DNA of 52,662 nucleotides from Allolucifera butyrica (GCF_900476375.1 NZ_UPPP01000080.1:1-52662), one strand, 5' to 3'; counted from the first letter of the stretch, positions 15,596 through 25,289 are shown. Notes: generated by a model from the letters alone, not told the origin. Numbers and translations are program-made.

Positions 15596-16951
15596 ATGCA
15601 AGCGGTATTAAATTATATATTGAGTCTGGGTGCGGCGATATTTTTGCCGGTTATTATGATTTTGCTCGGTTTACTGATGAAAATGAAACCGAAAAGAGCA
15701 ATTATAGCCGGGTTGACATTAGGGGTTGCTTTTACCGGAATGAATGTTGTATTAGGCTTTATGTTTAATGCGATTAGTCCGGCGGCGGCGGCGCTAGTAA
15801 AACGCACCGGATTGGAACTAACCGCAATTGACGTTGGCTGGTCACCCATTGCGGCCATTGCCTGGGCTTGGCCGTATGCGCTGGTACTATTCCCGATACA
15901 GATTATTATTAATCTAATTATGTTAGGCTTTAAATGGACAAATTGTTTAAATGTTGATTTATGGAATGTATGGGGCAAGATCTTTGTAGCCAGTATGGTA
16001 TCGTACTTAACCGGCAGTTTAATGCTGGGTTATGCGGCTGCTGCAATTCAAATAATTCTGGAACTTATTAACGCCGACCTGATTCAAAAACAGCTAAACC
16101 ATATTTCCAATATTCCTGGTGTTACCTGTACACATCCGATGGCATTGCAGAGCGCATTTTTAGCCCTTTTAAACCGGATTCTCGATTTTATTCCCGGCAT
16201 TAATCAGATTAATTTAAATGCTAAAGAGCTGAAAGATAAACTTGGTATTTTTGGTGAAAACAGCATTATGGGTTTTATTGTTGGTGCGTTAATTGCACTA
16301 ATGGGCGGCTATGCCGTCAAAGCAGTTTTGACAACGGCAGTGCAGGTTGCAACCTCACTGGTGCTGTTCCCCATGGTGGCAAAGCTGTTTATGCAGGCGC
16401 TGGCTCCCATTGCAGACGCTACAAGCAGCTATATGAAAAGTAAATTTAAAGGCAGAGATTTTTATGTCGGTCTCGACTGGCCTTTCCTGGCAGGTCAAAA
16501 TGAAATTTGGGTAACGGCGATTGTATTGGTGCCGTTTGAATTGGTCTTAGCGTTGGTTATGAGTAAAATGGGCATGAACAACGTGATTCCGCTTGCTTCT
16601 ATTATTAATGTTTGTGTCGCAGTTCCTGCTCTGATTGTTACAGGTGGCAATTTATTCCGGATGATCCTTATATCTATCATAGCGACTCCTATGTATCTGG
16701 CTGTGGCAACCAGCTTTGCTCCTATGATAACCAAAATGGCGGCTTCGACCGGAACGCTGCAAGTGCATGCCGGACAATTCATTACCTGGATACAGCTCGA
16801 AGCACCGGAATTCCGTTGGTCACTTGTCCATGCTTTTAACGGAGAGATGCTGGGAATCGCCGCACTAGCCGGATTTGGCATACTATTTGTCTGGTACTAC
16901 AACTATATGAAAAATCTTAATAAAAAGTTAGATGAAGTGAAATCGCATTGA
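15596..16951 (+). CDS. PTS EIIC permease (galactitol type)
   Basis: A 451-residue membrane permease of the galactitol IIC family with about 9-11 hydrophobic segments. The conserved FGENSIMGFIVG segment is in the middle and GLDWPFLAGQNEIW follows it. It carries the substrate across the inner membrane while EIIB phosphorylates it. I chose the ATG at 15596, nine bases after GGGG, over an ATG embedded in that site at 15587. Family members move hexitols, pentitols or tetritols, so the substrate cannot be named. Confidence 0.88.
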   Translation: MQAVLNYILSLGAAIFLPVIMILLGLLMKMKPKRAIIAGLTLGVAFTGMNVVLGFMFNAISPAAAALVKRTGLELTAIDVGWSPIAAIAWAWPYALVLFPIQIIINLIMLGFKWTNCLNVDLWNVWGKIFVASMVSYLTGSLMLGYAAAAIQIILELINADLIQKQLNHISNIPGVTCTHPMALQSAFLALLNRILDFIPGINQINLNAKELKDKLGIFGENSIMGFIVGALIALMGGYAVKAVLTTAVQVATSLVLFPMVAKLFMQALAPIADATSSYMKSKFKGRDFYVGLDWPFLAGQNEIWVTAIVLVPFELVLALVMSKMGMNNVIPLASIINVCVAVPALIVTGGNLFRMILISIIATPMYLAVATSFAPMITKMAASTGTLQVHAGQFITWIQLEAPEFRWSLVHAFNGEMLGIAALAGFGILFVWYYNYMKNLNKKLDEVKSH

Positions 16952-16996
16952 TCATACGGCGATTCCGATTATAAAAGTAAAGTGGAGTTGGTATAT

Positions 16997-17662
16997 ATGT
17001 TGGAAGAATTAAAACAGCAAGTCGTAAAATATGCGCTAAGCGCTGACCGTTCCGGATTATGCAAACACAGAGCAGGTAATTTCAGTGCGCGGGATCTCCA
17101 GAGCGGTTATGTATGTATAACTCCTACCGGGGTAGACAGAGAGGAACTTAGTTATCATGATATTGTGGTTATTGATTTAGCCGCCAACGTGATTGAAGCG
17201 GAAACCGGCTTAAGGCCAACCAGTGAAAGTTTAATGCATTTAGCAGTTTATAGATCAAGAGCGGATGTAGCGGCCATTGCGCATACTCATTCACGCTATG
17301 CAACGGCTTTTTCCGTTCTAAAAAAGGAAATTCCCGCTATTGTCTATGAAGTTGCCGGACTTGGCTGCAAAAAAGGCTATATTCCGGTTGCCGGGTATGG
17401 CCGGCCGGGCACGCCGGAACTGGCGGAATCCGTTATCGGACCGTTACAAATATCCGATGTCGCGCTAATGGAAAGCCATGGTGTTATTGCCGTAGATAAA
17501 GTATTAAAAGAAGCTTTATTAAAAGCACATTACGTAGAAGAACTTGCCGAAATATATTATCGGACATTGATGCTTAACAATGGAAAAGAGCCGCACGTTG
17601 TGCCATTGGATGAGTTGCAGAAATGGGAATATCCGAAACAAATTAAATTATTGAAAAAATAA
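16997..17662 (+). CDS. Class II (zinc) aldolase, FucA/AraD family
   Basis: A 221-residue zinc aldolase/epimerase. Predicted ligands are His96 and His98 in AHTHSRYA and His161 in MESHG; Glu77 in TSES is the likely acid-base residue, as in L-fuculose-1-phosphate aldolase. The phosphate loop GNFSAR and TPTG are present. It would split a ketose phosphate into dihydroxyacetone phosphate and an aldehyde, or epimerise a pentulose phosphate. The ATG at 16997 follows GGAG. Its place after the PTS genes suggests it acts on the imported sugar phosphate. Confidence 0.85.
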   Translation: MLEELKQQVVKYALSADRSGLCKHRAGNFSARDLQSGYVCITPTGVDREELSYHDIVVIDLAANVIEAETGLRPTSESLMHLAVYRSRADVAAIAHTHSRYATAFSVLKKEIPAIVYEVAGLGCKKGYIPVAGYGRPGTPELAESVIGPLQISDVALMESHGVIAVDKVLKEALLKAHYVEELAEIYYRTLMLNNGKEPHVVPLDELQKWEYPKQIKLLKK

Positions 17663-17674
17663 AAAGGAGCCGCA

Positions 17675-18682
17675 ATGATGAAAAAGCTGATTAATAAACC
17701 GGAAGATTTTGCCCGGGAAACTGTGGAAGGTATCGTACTTGCGCATCCGGAATCTTTAAAAATGTTAAATGGCAGTTATCACTGCCTGGTAAGAGCGGAC
17801 CGGAAAAAAACGGGTAAAGTAGCGATCGCGACAGGCGGAGGCTCGGGCCATTTACCGGTATTTTTAGGTTATGTAGGCTATGGGCTCGCTGATGGTGTAA
17901 CGATTGGCAATGTTTTTGCTTCACCAAGCGCGGAAGCGATGCATGAAGTCGATAAAGCAATTCATGCGGGAGCCGGCGTTCTTCACTTATATGGACGGTA
18001 TGGCGGCGACATAATGAATTTCGGGATGGCGAAAGATCTGGATGAGATGGAAGGAATTGAAGTTACGGAAGTTTTAGTTTCGGACGATGTCGCTTCGGCG
18101 TCCAAGGGCAAAGAAGATAAGCGGCGTGGCGTTGCCGGTCTGGTATTTGCATATAAAATAGCCGGCGCCGCAGCCGAAAAAATGGTATCCCTTGCGGAAG
18201 TAACCCGGATTGCGCAGAAAACCGTAGACCGTACAAGAACAATGGGGGTTGCCTTAACGCCCTGTATCGTTCCTGAAGCCGGCAAAGCAACGTTTTCCAT
18301 TGGTGAAGACGAGATGGAAGTCGGCATGGGCATCCATGGCGAACCTGGCATTCAGCGTACGAAACTAAAATGCGTCGATGAGGTAGTAGAGGACATTTTG
18401 CTCAGAATTATCGAAGATTTGCCCTATAGCGCCGGGGATGAAGTTGCTATCTTAGTGAACGGCTTAGGAGGAACTCCCAAAGAAGAACTTTATCTTGCAT
18501 ATCGTAAAGCACATGAAATTTTGCAAGAAAAAGGGATTGCCATCCACAGAAAATATATTGGTGAATATGCTACTTCACTGGAAATGGCAGGAATGTCAGT
18601 TAGTTTGTTAAAATTGGATGACGAATTAAAAGAACTAATTGATGCGCCGTGTTACTCTCCATTTTTCGAACAATCCAGGTAG
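17675..18682 (+). CDS. dhaK: Dihydroxyacetone kinase subunit DhaK
   Basis: A 335-residue DhaK. The substrate-binding histidine is His221 in GIHGEPG. His59 in GGGSGH and Asp112 in GGDIMNF are the other active-site residues. DhaK covalently binds the ketone substrate and takes phosphate from DhaL. The ATG follows AAGGAG, 12 bp after the aldolase stop. No dhaM is in the operon, so the phosphoryl donor protein is elsewhere or ATP is used directly. Paralogues phosphorylate erythrulose or other short ketoses, so dihydroxyacetone is not certain. Confidence 0.88.
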   Translation: MMKKLINKPEDFARETVEGIVLAHPESLKMLNGSYHCLVRADRKKTGKVAIATGGGSGHLPVFLGYVGYGLADGVTIGNVFASPSAEAMHEVDKAIHAGAGVLHLYGRYGGDIMNFGMAKDLDEMEGIEVTEVLVSDDVASASKGKEDKRRGVAGLVFAYKIAGAAAEKMVSLAEVTRIAQKTVDRTRTMGVALTPCIVPEAGKATFSIGEDEMEVGMGIHGEPGIQRTKLKCVDEVVEDILLRIIEDLPYSAGDEVAILVNGLGGTPKEELYLAYRKAHEILQEKGIAIHRKYIGEYATSLEMAGMSVSLLKLDDELKELIDAPCYSPFFEQSR

Positions 18683-18699
18683 AAAAGGGTGAATTTATA

Positions 18700-19332
18700 A
18701 TGGGAAAGATAACCAAGGCGGCTATGAAAGATGTGTTAGCTTCTATTGTCGCCATATTAGAAAAAGAAAAAGCATATCTTATTGAACTGGATGGCTCTAT
18801 GGGTGATGGTGACTTAGGTCTTACTATGCATACCGGTTTTCTGGCTCTATATAATGAAATGGATGCAATTCATGAAACGGATATGGGAAAGGTTTTTATG
18901 AAATTGGGGATGAAAATGAATTCGGTTGTTCCATCGACAATGGGGACGCTGATCGCAACCTGTTTCATTAAAGCCTCCGCAGTAGCCAAAGGGAAAACGG
19001 AGTTGGAATTACATGACCTGGCGGCGATGGGCCAAGCGGCGATCCAGGGTGTTATGGAGCGCGGTAAAAGCAAAGTTGGCGATAAAACTATGCTGGATGC
19101 CTTATATCCAGCCATAGAGGCATTAGACAAAGCAATGAATGAAGATAAACCAGCGGCTGACTTATGCAAAGCTGTTTATTACGCAGCAGTAGACGGCGTT
19201 GAACAAACCAAAAAAATGCAATCAGTCCATGGAAGAGCCGCCTATTATAATGAAAAATCAATTGGAAAACCTGACCCGGGTGCGACGGCTGTTATGTTTA
19301 TCATCAAAGGAATTACGAATCGGTTCTGCTGA
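18700..19332 (+). CDS. dhaL: Dihydroxyacetone kinase ADP-binding subunit DhaL
   Basis: A 210-residue all-helical DhaL. The Mg-nucleotide aspartates are present (Asp31, Asp36, Asp38 in LDGSMGDGDLG). The usual GDGDHG is GDGDLG here, a variant of some DhaL-like proteins. The ATG at 18700 lies 17 bp after the dhaK stop with AAGGGTG before it; an upstream in-frame GTG would overlap dhaK. The last codons (NRFC) fall inside a dispersed repeat also found near 49930, so the native C terminus may have been altered. Confidence 0.88.
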   Translation: MGKITKAAMKDVLASIVAILEKEKAYLIELDGSMGDGDLGLTMHTGFLALYNEMDAIHETDMGKVFMKLGMKMNSVVPSTMGTLIATCFIKASAVAKGKTELELHDLAAMGQAAIQGVMERGKSKVGDKTMLDALYPAIEALDKAMNEDKPAADLCKAVYYAAVDGVEQTKKMQSVHGRAAYYNEKSIGKPDPGATAVMFIIKGITNRFC

Positions 19333-19409
19333 TAATAAGTGGATTTCTATTGTGTTTTTGCGAAAAAATTCAGGGTATAAAAATAAAAGCAAAGGTTAGT
19401 TAGTTCCTC
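19320..19409 (+). repeat. 5' half of a dispersed promoter/hairpin element
   Basis: This stretch matches 49930-50010 closely: CGGTTCT, GGATTTCTATTG, TTTTTGCGAAAAA, CAGGGTATAA and GCAAAGGTTAGTTAG. It carries the promoter and first hairpin arm of the possible small RNA at 49994. The match stops in the hairpin loop (TTCCT), where a terminator begins. It overlaps the last codons of dhaL. Confidence 0.7.
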
Positions 19410-19455
19410 AAAACCCCAAGAAACCTTAAAAAGATCAAGGATTCTTGGGGTTTTT
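19410..19455. terminator. Bidirectional terminator
   Basis: Arms AAAACCCCAAGAA and TTCTTGGGGTTTT form a 13-bp stem with a T-run on the plus strand and an A-rich 5' side that gives a T-run on the minus strand. It closes both dhaL and the converging WYL pseudogene. Confidence 0.85.
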
Positions 19456-20390
19456 CAGCTTTTTTTATAAGCAGCCAATAAGTTTTCAATTCTGCGAATC
19501 ACTTCTGAACGGACATTTTCTGGTGCTAAGTATTCACATTTATCACCTAAGCGAAGCAGCATATTATACCAAAACTCATCTTCCACAAATGGACAGTGAG
19601 CTATAAATTTATTATCTCCATAGGATTCAATGTTTTCCTCTCCGCAAAATTCCACCATCAAGTCTCTTATTGAATCGTCAATAAGAAGTTTAACGGTAGT
19701 AGCTTCACGTCCTGTTCTGAATGAAAAGTCTTGCGATTTATAATTAAATTCCCTGGGAAGAAAGGTTTCTTTAAGGATTTCAAGTGACGAAGTACGGGAG
19801 AGTCTAAAAATCCGAAAATCCTTTCTGGTAGTACAGTATCCCTGTATATACCAATTCGAATCCTTTAATACTAACCGATAGGGTTCGACTATTCTTTGGC
19901 TTTTCTGGCTAAGCCGGTCAGAATAATCAAAAGACAGGAGGCGGTTTTCGCTAATGGCAGTTTTAATCTCCTCAAGCTTCAGCCTTAGGCTTTTATTTCC
20001 AAACCAAGGAGTATGGTCAATGGCAATCTGACTTGATTTTGATTCAATAGCTCTCATTTGTTCCGCTGGGACTAAGCCTTTCACTTTTGCTATAGTATTA
20101 AGGATATCTTCACTGGACATGGTTGGGTGAATACTTCCAAGACCTATTAATAAGGCGGTGATATTTGAAGAGTAAATAACCTTTTTTCTATCTTGTACTC
20201 CTCCATAATGCCAATGCCGCCATTAACTCTGGGATAAGTTACAATTGGAATACCCGCCGAGTTTATGGTTTCTATATCTCTGTAGATTGTTCGAGGCGTT
20301 ACTTCAAACATTTCCGCGAGCTTAGTGGCGCTGATTTTTTTTATGTTCGAGCAGCAGCATAATAATGGATACTAATCTGCCTAGTTTCAA
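19455..20390 (-). pseudogene. WYL-domain (YafY-type) regulator, double frameshift
   Basis: The intact part (19455-20120) encodes a WYL sensor domain: LSFDYSDR, RIVEPYRLVLKDSNWYIQGY. Upstream, other frames encode the missing HTH half: LGRLVSIIMLLLEHKK, ISATKLAEMFEVTPRTIYRD and GIPIVTYP. One extra A in an A8 run near 20335 and one lost T near 20172 break the frame. The original start was probably the TTG at 20390, behind AAGGTGAT. Such proteins are DNA-binding regulators; this copy should be inactive. A dyad at 20432-20447 lies just upstream. Confidence 0.85.
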
Positions 20391-20431
20391 CGATATCACC
20401 TTAGATTTTTATTTTATCCTATCATAAAATA

Positions 20432-20447
20432 TGACACATAGATGTCA
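20432..20447. promoter_or_regulatory. Operator-like dyad TGACA-N6-TGTCA
   Basis: TGACACATAGATGTCA sits about 42 bp upstream of the WYL pseudogene start. The same TGACA-N6-TGTCA architecture occurs at 38408-38423 before a dead DJ-1 gene. It may be the WYL regulator's own binding site. Confidence 0.45.
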
Positions 20448-20582
20448 AGGTTTCTTGGTTATAATAAAAATATATTGGTCAATGACGTAACCGGTTGATC
20501 AATTTTATATGACCAGGAACTATCATGGAACAATGAAAGCAATTGCCAAGTTTAAATTTAATTTATTAAAGGGGGATTTTAT

Positions 20583-20848
20583 ATGACCCAAATTTATAAT
20601 GATTTACACCAGTTTACGGATTATATTGAACCAATCAACCTATCTCTTCATCAATATTTATTACTATCTGCAGAGCCCACTCTAATTCATACGCAGAGGT
20701 TATAGAACGCAGTTGGGAAGATGCTGTTGCCAATTGTGGTATCGAATCTATACCCAATAAAGAAATGCAAGATAAACTGCTAAATAACCTCAAAAGTATT
20801 AATCTAAAATTCGTAGCCACTGGGCACGGTGTATGCATTAAGCTATAG
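20583..20848 (+). pseudogene. Metallo-beta-lactamase-fold (FprA-like) gene, middle deleted
   Basis: An ATG behind AAAGGGGGA starts 40 residues (MTQIYNDLHQFTDYIEPINL, ...LLSAEPTLIHT) that look like the N terminus of a flavodiiron-like MBL protein. A stop follows. A second frame then gives about 46 residues (SWEDAVANCGI...KFVATGHGVCIKL) resembling the end of such a domain. The central part with the metal ligands is missing. I read this as an internal deletion leaving both ends. The family call is from memory of the N-terminal pattern. Confidence 0.5.
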
Positions 20849-20891
20849 AAAAGGATCATTCTTTAATACGACAGAAATAATGCAAAAAGGG

Positions 20892-20944
20892 AATAAAAGC
20901 TGATTTCTGTATTATGCAGGATTCAGCTTTTATTAATAATTATG
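20892..20944. terminator. Hairpin after the MBL pseudogene
   Basis: Perfect 12-bp arms, AATAAAAGCTGA and TCAGCTTTTATT, with a partly paired loop. The run of T inside the right arm suits a weak terminator on either strand. Confidence 0.5.
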
Positions 20945-20973
20945 AGATAATATTATTTTAGGAGTGCCTATTT

Positions 20974-21060
20974 ATGGAAATGAATAAAAAGCCATTTATA
21001 TTTGAGCTGGTCTTTGTATTTGATCTTGTTAAGGCTCTCGAACAATTAGTAATTAGATGA
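20974..21060 (+). CDS. Short ORF, 28 residues
   Basis: ATG behind TAGGAG opens a 28-residue frame (MEMNKKPFIFELVFVFDLVK then ALEQLVIR). It has no recognisable domain. It may be a relic of a longer gene, given the broken genes around it, or chance. Confidence 0.2.
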   Translation: MEMNKKPFIFELVFVFDLVKALEQLVIR

Positions 21061-21105
21061 TAATATATAAAATAGAACCATGTAAATTCGAGGAAATTGG
21101 GTGTA

Positions 21106-22431
21106 ATGATGGCTTTTGTACAAGGCACCTTTTTTGAAAATATGCATAGAGCTCCTTTGGCTGACCGGCTCAGGCCAAGAACTTTAGATGAATACATTGG
21201 TCAGACACATATCCTTGGTAAAGACAAGGTACTGAGACAGCTCATAGAATCAGATAATATTACTTCGATGATTTTATGGGGGCCGCCTGGGGTTGGTAAA
21301 ACTACCCTTGCGATGATTATCGCCAATATAACCAACGCTAAATTTATGAACTTTAGCGCTGTAACCTCTGGTATCAAAGAGATCAAGGAGATAATGGCAA
21401 AAGCGGAACAGAGCAGGCTGATAGGCGAGCGGGTTTTAATCTTTGTAGATGAAATTCATCGCTTTAACAAAGCGCAGCAGGATGCTTTTCTTCCACACGT
21501 TGAGAAAGGCAGCATTATTCTTATTGGCGCTACTACCGAAAATCCTTCTTTTGAGGTCAACGCAGCCTTGCTATCGAGAAGTAGAGTGTTTGTTCTGCAT
21601 TCTCTGCAAACAGAAGATATTGTGAAGCTATTAAAGCATGCCTTACAGGATCAAAGAGGCTACGGGGGTCAAAATATTGAAATTGCCGATGAACTGCTGG
21701 AATTAATCGCCGTATATTCAAATGGAGATGCCAGGACGGCGCTTAATGTGCTGGAAATGGCTGTAACGAGCGGTGATAGGCAGAGTGACACCACGATTAT
21801 AAGTAAAGGTGTCGTAGAAGGTTGTATCCAACAAAAAGCATTGTTATATGATAAAAACGGGGAAGAACACTATAATCTTATCTCTGCCTTGCACAAATCC
21901 ATGCGCAACAGTGATCCTGATGCCGCGGTCTACTGGCTGGCCAGAATGCTTGAAGCCGGAGAAGAACCGCTGTTTATTGCCAGAAGGCTTATCCGCTTTG
22001 CGTCAGAAGACATCGGACTGGCTGATCCCAGAGCTCTGGAAATGACTATTGCCGTATATAATGCCGCCCATTATCTAGGCATGCCCGAGTGTAACGTGCA
22101 CTTAACTCAGGCGGTAGTATATCTTTCTATTGCAGCTAAGTCCAATGCGCTATATATAGCTTATGAAAATGCCAAGAAAGATGCGCAAAACACACTTGCC
22201 GATGGTGTGCCGCTGCACCTTCGGAATGCTCCCACCAAGCTGATGAAAAGCCTTAACTATGGTAAGGATTATCAATATGCACATGATGCCAAGGATAAAG
22301 TTGCCAACATGCAATGCCTGCCGGAAAATCTGAAAGACCGCCAATATTATCAGCCTACTGAACAAGGTCTTGAAAAAAATATAAAAGAACGTTTGGAGCT
22401 TATCAAAAAGCTCAAAACAAAGAAACTTTAG
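21106..22431 (+). CDS. rarA: Replication-associated recombination protein A
   Basis: A 441-residue AAA+ ATPase of the MgsA/RarA family. It has [17 protein letters not shown], Walker [10 protein letters not shown], Walker [12 protein letters not shown] and sensor 1 GATTENPSF, then the C-terminal tetramerisation region ([29 protein letters not shown]). RarA acts at stalled replication forks with SSB. Start taken as the ATG at 21106, about ten bases after GAGGAA. Gene is full length and stands alone. Confidence 0.95.
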   Translation: MMAFVQGTFFENMHRAPLADRLRPRTLDEYIGQTHILGKDKVLRQLIESDNITSMILWGPPGVGKTTLAMIIANITNAKFMNFSAVTSGIKEIKEIMAKAEQSRLIGERVLIFVDEIHRFNKAQQDAFLPHVEKGSIILIGATTENPSFEVNAALLSRSRVFVLHSLQTEDIVKLLKHALQDQRGYGGQNIEIADELLELIAVYSNGDARTALNVLEMAVTSGDRQSDTTIISKGVVEGCIQQKALLYDKNGEEHYNLISALHKSMRNSDPDAAVYWLARMLEAGEEPLFIARRLIRFASEDIGLADPRALEMTIAVYNAAHYLGMPECNVHLTQAVVYLSIAAKSNALYIAYENAKKDAQNTLADGVPLHLRNAPTKLMKSLNYGKDYQYAHDAKDKVANMQCLPENLKDRQYYQPTEQGLEKNIKERLELIKKLKTKKL

Positions 22432-22516
22432 GAATCAGTTAAGGAAGAACAAGTTATATATTAATTTGAAATGTGAGCCTCAATACATAGATGAGATAAG
22501 AGAACTAAATAAAGAT

Positions 22517-22658
22517 GTCCTAATTAGAAATGCACATGCGGAAATACCTTCCCGCCCAGCTCACTACCACCTTTCCAATTTTTCATAAATTAGTTGCCGA
22601 AAGTGAATCCACCCTCCAAACCAAAATTTTATATATTATACTTGTTATTAAACCACGT
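22517..22658 (-). pseudogene. Relic of an acyltransferase gene and its leader
   Basis: Three collinear pieces match the intact acyltransferase locus. CCTAATTAGAAATGCACAT plus CGGAAATA is the coding segment at 34066-34092. CTTCCC-CCCAGCTC is coding sequence near 34270. From 22562 on it is the leader (34637-34734). The pieces are joined by deletions, leaving about 140 bp of a paralogous gene. Only the leader, with its TATAAT-like box on the minus strand, is nearly complete. Confidence 0.65.
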
Positions 22659-22702
22659 AAACTCCTGCCCAATGTGCAAAATTTGGCAGGAGTTTTGTTT
22701 TA
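22659..22702 (+). terminator. Terminator hairpin from repeat B
   Basis: AAACTCCTGCC pairs with GGCAGGAGTTTT and is followed by GTTTT. The same hairpin is the conserved core of repeat B at 34843, 36385, 50201 and 52002. Here only this core is kept. Confidence 0.7.
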
Positions 22703-22780
22703 TCCCATGGCGTTATTTGGCGTCATCACCGGCAGAATATTAAATAGTCGTATTGTTACCGTTCCGCCAAGAGAAACCAA

Positions 22781-22806
22781 GAATGGTATCGAATCGTATA
22801 CCATTC
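22781..22806. promoter_or_regulatory. Inverted repeat upstream of the two-component genes
   Basis: GAATGGTAT-N8-ATACCATTC, perfect 9-bp arms, 140 bp before the histidine kinase gene. It could be a binding site or part of an mRNA hairpin. The stretch 22703-22945 holds no other recognisable feature. Confidence 0.35.
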
Positions 22807-22945
22807 CGTTTTTTCCATTACTGTTTTATACTAATATTGAGCTAATCTTGTTGTGAATGCTCTGTCGTTTATCCATGGGAGTAACAAAATAGATGTAATC
22901 TCCTTTGCGCCTCTCTAAATTACATAAAAGAATTGAGGCATCATT

Positions 22946-24430
22946 ATGACAATAAAAGAACGGCTTTCTATTTCCAACATTCTTATGATTATTGTGCCGG
23001 TGATAATCACGACTATTATTGCTGCCGTCTGCCTTGAAATTGTTTGGTTGGCTATGATAAACGGCGCTGGCTTTGTTCTGAAGGATTCTCCGCATTTTTA
23101 TAATGCAAGTCAAAGGATTTCATCTATAGCAGAAAACTTTTTGAATACAACAGACCCAAATGAACAAACCGAACAAATTAAGCATCTGGAAGAGCTGTTA
23201 AATCAAGGTTCGTTTTCCTTGACTATTAGCGCATTAGGTGTGGAACGATATCATTTTGGCAAAGATGTAAAATTAGATAATTCCAAGCTGTTGGCAGCCA
23301 TGGCGGCGTTAAATGGTGAAGGAGTAATATCTAGTAATGGATACAACTATTATGTTCATCAGACAGAAATTAAAGGAACTTTGTATAGCATAAGTATTTT
23401 AGGTAAAAAGATAGAAGATTCCCCTCATTTAGGCCAACAGATAGAAGATTCTCCTCATTTACGGCATGGAATGCTAATACCATTCGGAATAATCCTAACT
23501 TTAGGTATTTGTCTTTCCGTTTTTTTAACAAATAAATTTTTAATTAGATTTGTGTTTCAAAAAATTGAAGATCCAATGAATATCTTATCAAGTGGCGTGC
23601 GACAGATTCGAGATGGCAATTTAGATTGCCGAATCAAATATGACCATAAGGATGAATTTGCATCAGTTTGTGCCGACTTCAATGATATGGCAACTCGTCT
23701 AAAGGAATCTGTTGACTTGTTGCAACGGCAGGAGGCAAGCCGTAAAGAACTATTAGCAGGGATTTCCCATGATCTGCGTTCACCGCTGACCTCTATACGC
23801 GCCTATGTGGAGGGATTATTAGACGGGGTGGCCAAAACGCCGGAGGCACAGCGCAGCTATTTGGAAACAATCAAGACCAAATCCATAGATATTGATCAAA
23901 TGGTGTCAAAAATTTTCCTATTTTCTAAAATGGAAATTGGTCAATGTTCAGAACACCCTGAACCGTTGAATCTGGCAAAAGAAATCGACACACTTATTCA
24001 TGAGGTCGGTGCAGAATATAAGGAAAAGGGCCTGCAAATAACAATGCAGGATTTGTTACCTGTCACAGTATTTGGTGACCCGGATTCACTGCGCCGAATT
24101 CTGGTCAATATCATGGAAAATAGTTTGAAATATAAAAATAAGGTGATGGGTCAGCTTACAATTTACTCCACACAGACAGAGGCTGCCTATGTGATACTTA
24201 CGTTGTCGGATGATGGTCCTGGCGTATCGGAAGAATCACTCCCCCGGATTTTTGATACTTTTTATCGAAGCGATCCAGCTCGGCAAAATCCACAGAAGGG
24301 CAGCGGGTTGGGGCTTGCTATTGTTTCCAAAGCGGTTAGTCAAATGGGCGGTACAGTTACAGCCAAAAATGGAAAAAATGAGGGACTAACTATGGAAATC
24401 AAATTACCTATACAGGAGAATAAAAAATGA
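22946..24430 (+). CDS. Sensor histidine kinase (BaeS-like)
   Basis: A 494-residue membrane kinase. Two membrane segments (about 11-35 and 174-197) flank an external sensor domain, then HAMP, HisKA (GISHDLRSPLTSIRAY, phospho-His about 275) and HATPase_c (N box MENSLKYK, G1 DDGPGVS, G2 GSGLGLAI). A tandem duplication IEDSPHL...IEDSPHL sits just before the second membrane segment. The response regulator overlaps its end (ATGA), and an RND pump follows, so it probably senses envelope or drug stress and controls the pump. Confidence 0.92.
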   Translation: MTIKERLSISNILMIIVPVIITTIIAAVCLEIVWLAMINGAGFVLKDSPHFYNASQRISSIAENFLNTTDPNEQTEQIKHLEELLNQGSFSLTISALGVERYHFGKDVKLDNSKLLAAMAALNGEGVISSNGYNYYVHQTEIKGTLYSISILGKKIEDSPHLGQQIEDSPHLRHGMLIPFGIILTLGICLSVFLTNKFLIRFVFQKIEDPMNILSSGVRQIRDGNLDCRIKYDHKDEFASVCADFNDMATRLKESVDLLQRQEASRKELLAGISHDLRSPLTSIRAYVEGLLDGVAKTPEAQRSYLETIKTKSIDIDQMVSKIFLFSKMEIGQCSEHPEPLNLAKEIDTLIHEVGAEYKEKGLQITMQDLLPVTVFGDPDSLRRILVNIMENSLKYKNKVMGQLTIYSTQTEAAYVILTLSDDGPGVSEESLPRIFDTFYRSDPARQNPQKGSGLGLAIVSKAVSQMGGTVTAKNGKNEGLTMEIKLPIQENKK

Positions 24431-25116
24431 GCAAAATTTTAATTATTGAAGATGATAACGATATTGCCATGATTGAACGGGACTATTTAGAAATTGACCA
24501 TTTTACGGTTGAAATTGCCTCAGACGGACTTTCCGGAGTAGATCAAGCTCTGCGCGGTAATTTTGATCTAATTTTATTAGATTTAATGTTGCCGGAAATG
24601 GATGGTTTTTTAGTCTGCCGAAAACTTCGCGAGCAACTGGACATTCCCATCTTAATGGTAACTGCACGCCAGGAGGATATTGACAAAATTCGCGGCCTTG
24701 GACTAGGTGCGGACGATTATATCGAGAAACCATTTTCGCCTGGGGTACTGGTTGCACGTGTCAAAGCGAATCTGGCTCAGTATCAGCGACTCAAGAATAG
24801 TTGCAAAGAAATGTCCGATAAAATAACCATCGGCCCTATTTGTATCTACACTAAATCACATCGTGTTTTTGTAAGAGGACAAGAAAAGGAATTGAAAAAT
24901 AAAGAATATGAGTTGTTGCTTTTTTTAGTGATGAATGCCGATGTTGTATATAGCCGTGAAACTCTTTATGACCGTATTTGGGGTTATAATGCATTGGGTG
25001 AGAATGCTACCGTTGCGGTTCATATCAATCGACTTCGGGAGAAGATCGAGGAAAATCCGGCGGACCCCCGTTATATCCAAACTGTCTGGGGTGTTGGATA
25101 CCGTTTTAAGGTATGA
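24427..25116 (+). CDS. OmpR-family response regulator (BaeR-like)
   Basis: A 229-residue regulator: receiver domain with phospho-acceptor Asp52 in LILLDLMLP, then a winged-helix DNA-binding domain (LFLVMNADVVYSRETLYDRI, TVAVHINRLREKI, VWGVGYRF). Its ATG overlaps the kinase stop, so the two are translationally coupled. The likely target is the pump operon starting 173 bp downstream. Confidence 0.93.
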   Translation: MSKILIIEDDNDIAMIERDYLEIDHFTVEIASDGLSGVDQALRGNFDLILLDLMLPEMDGFLVCRKLREQLDIPILMVTARQEDIDKIRGLGLGADDYIEKPFSPGVLVARVKANLAQYQRLKNSCKEMSDKITIGPICIYTKSHRVFVRGQEKELKNKEYELLLFLVMNADVVYSRETLYDRIWGYNALGENATVAVHINRLREKIEENPADPRYIQTVWGVGYRFKV

Positions 25117-25289
25117 AAGATTTTATAAACAGTTTAAATTTAATTAAAGTTTAGTTTAATTCATTCGTTTATACTGATTTTATAGCAGATAAGCGAATGA
25201 ATTTTTTTTCGTAAGCGAATACCACAGGCAATACAGGTGGTCCCAAACAAACTCTTAAGGTGCGAAATTTAGAAGAAAGGTGTTTGCTA

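Noticed and set aside
22530..22856. 108-residue plus-strand gene
   Set aside because: It spans an acyltransferase relic and a repeat B terminator; no protein-like conservation is visible.
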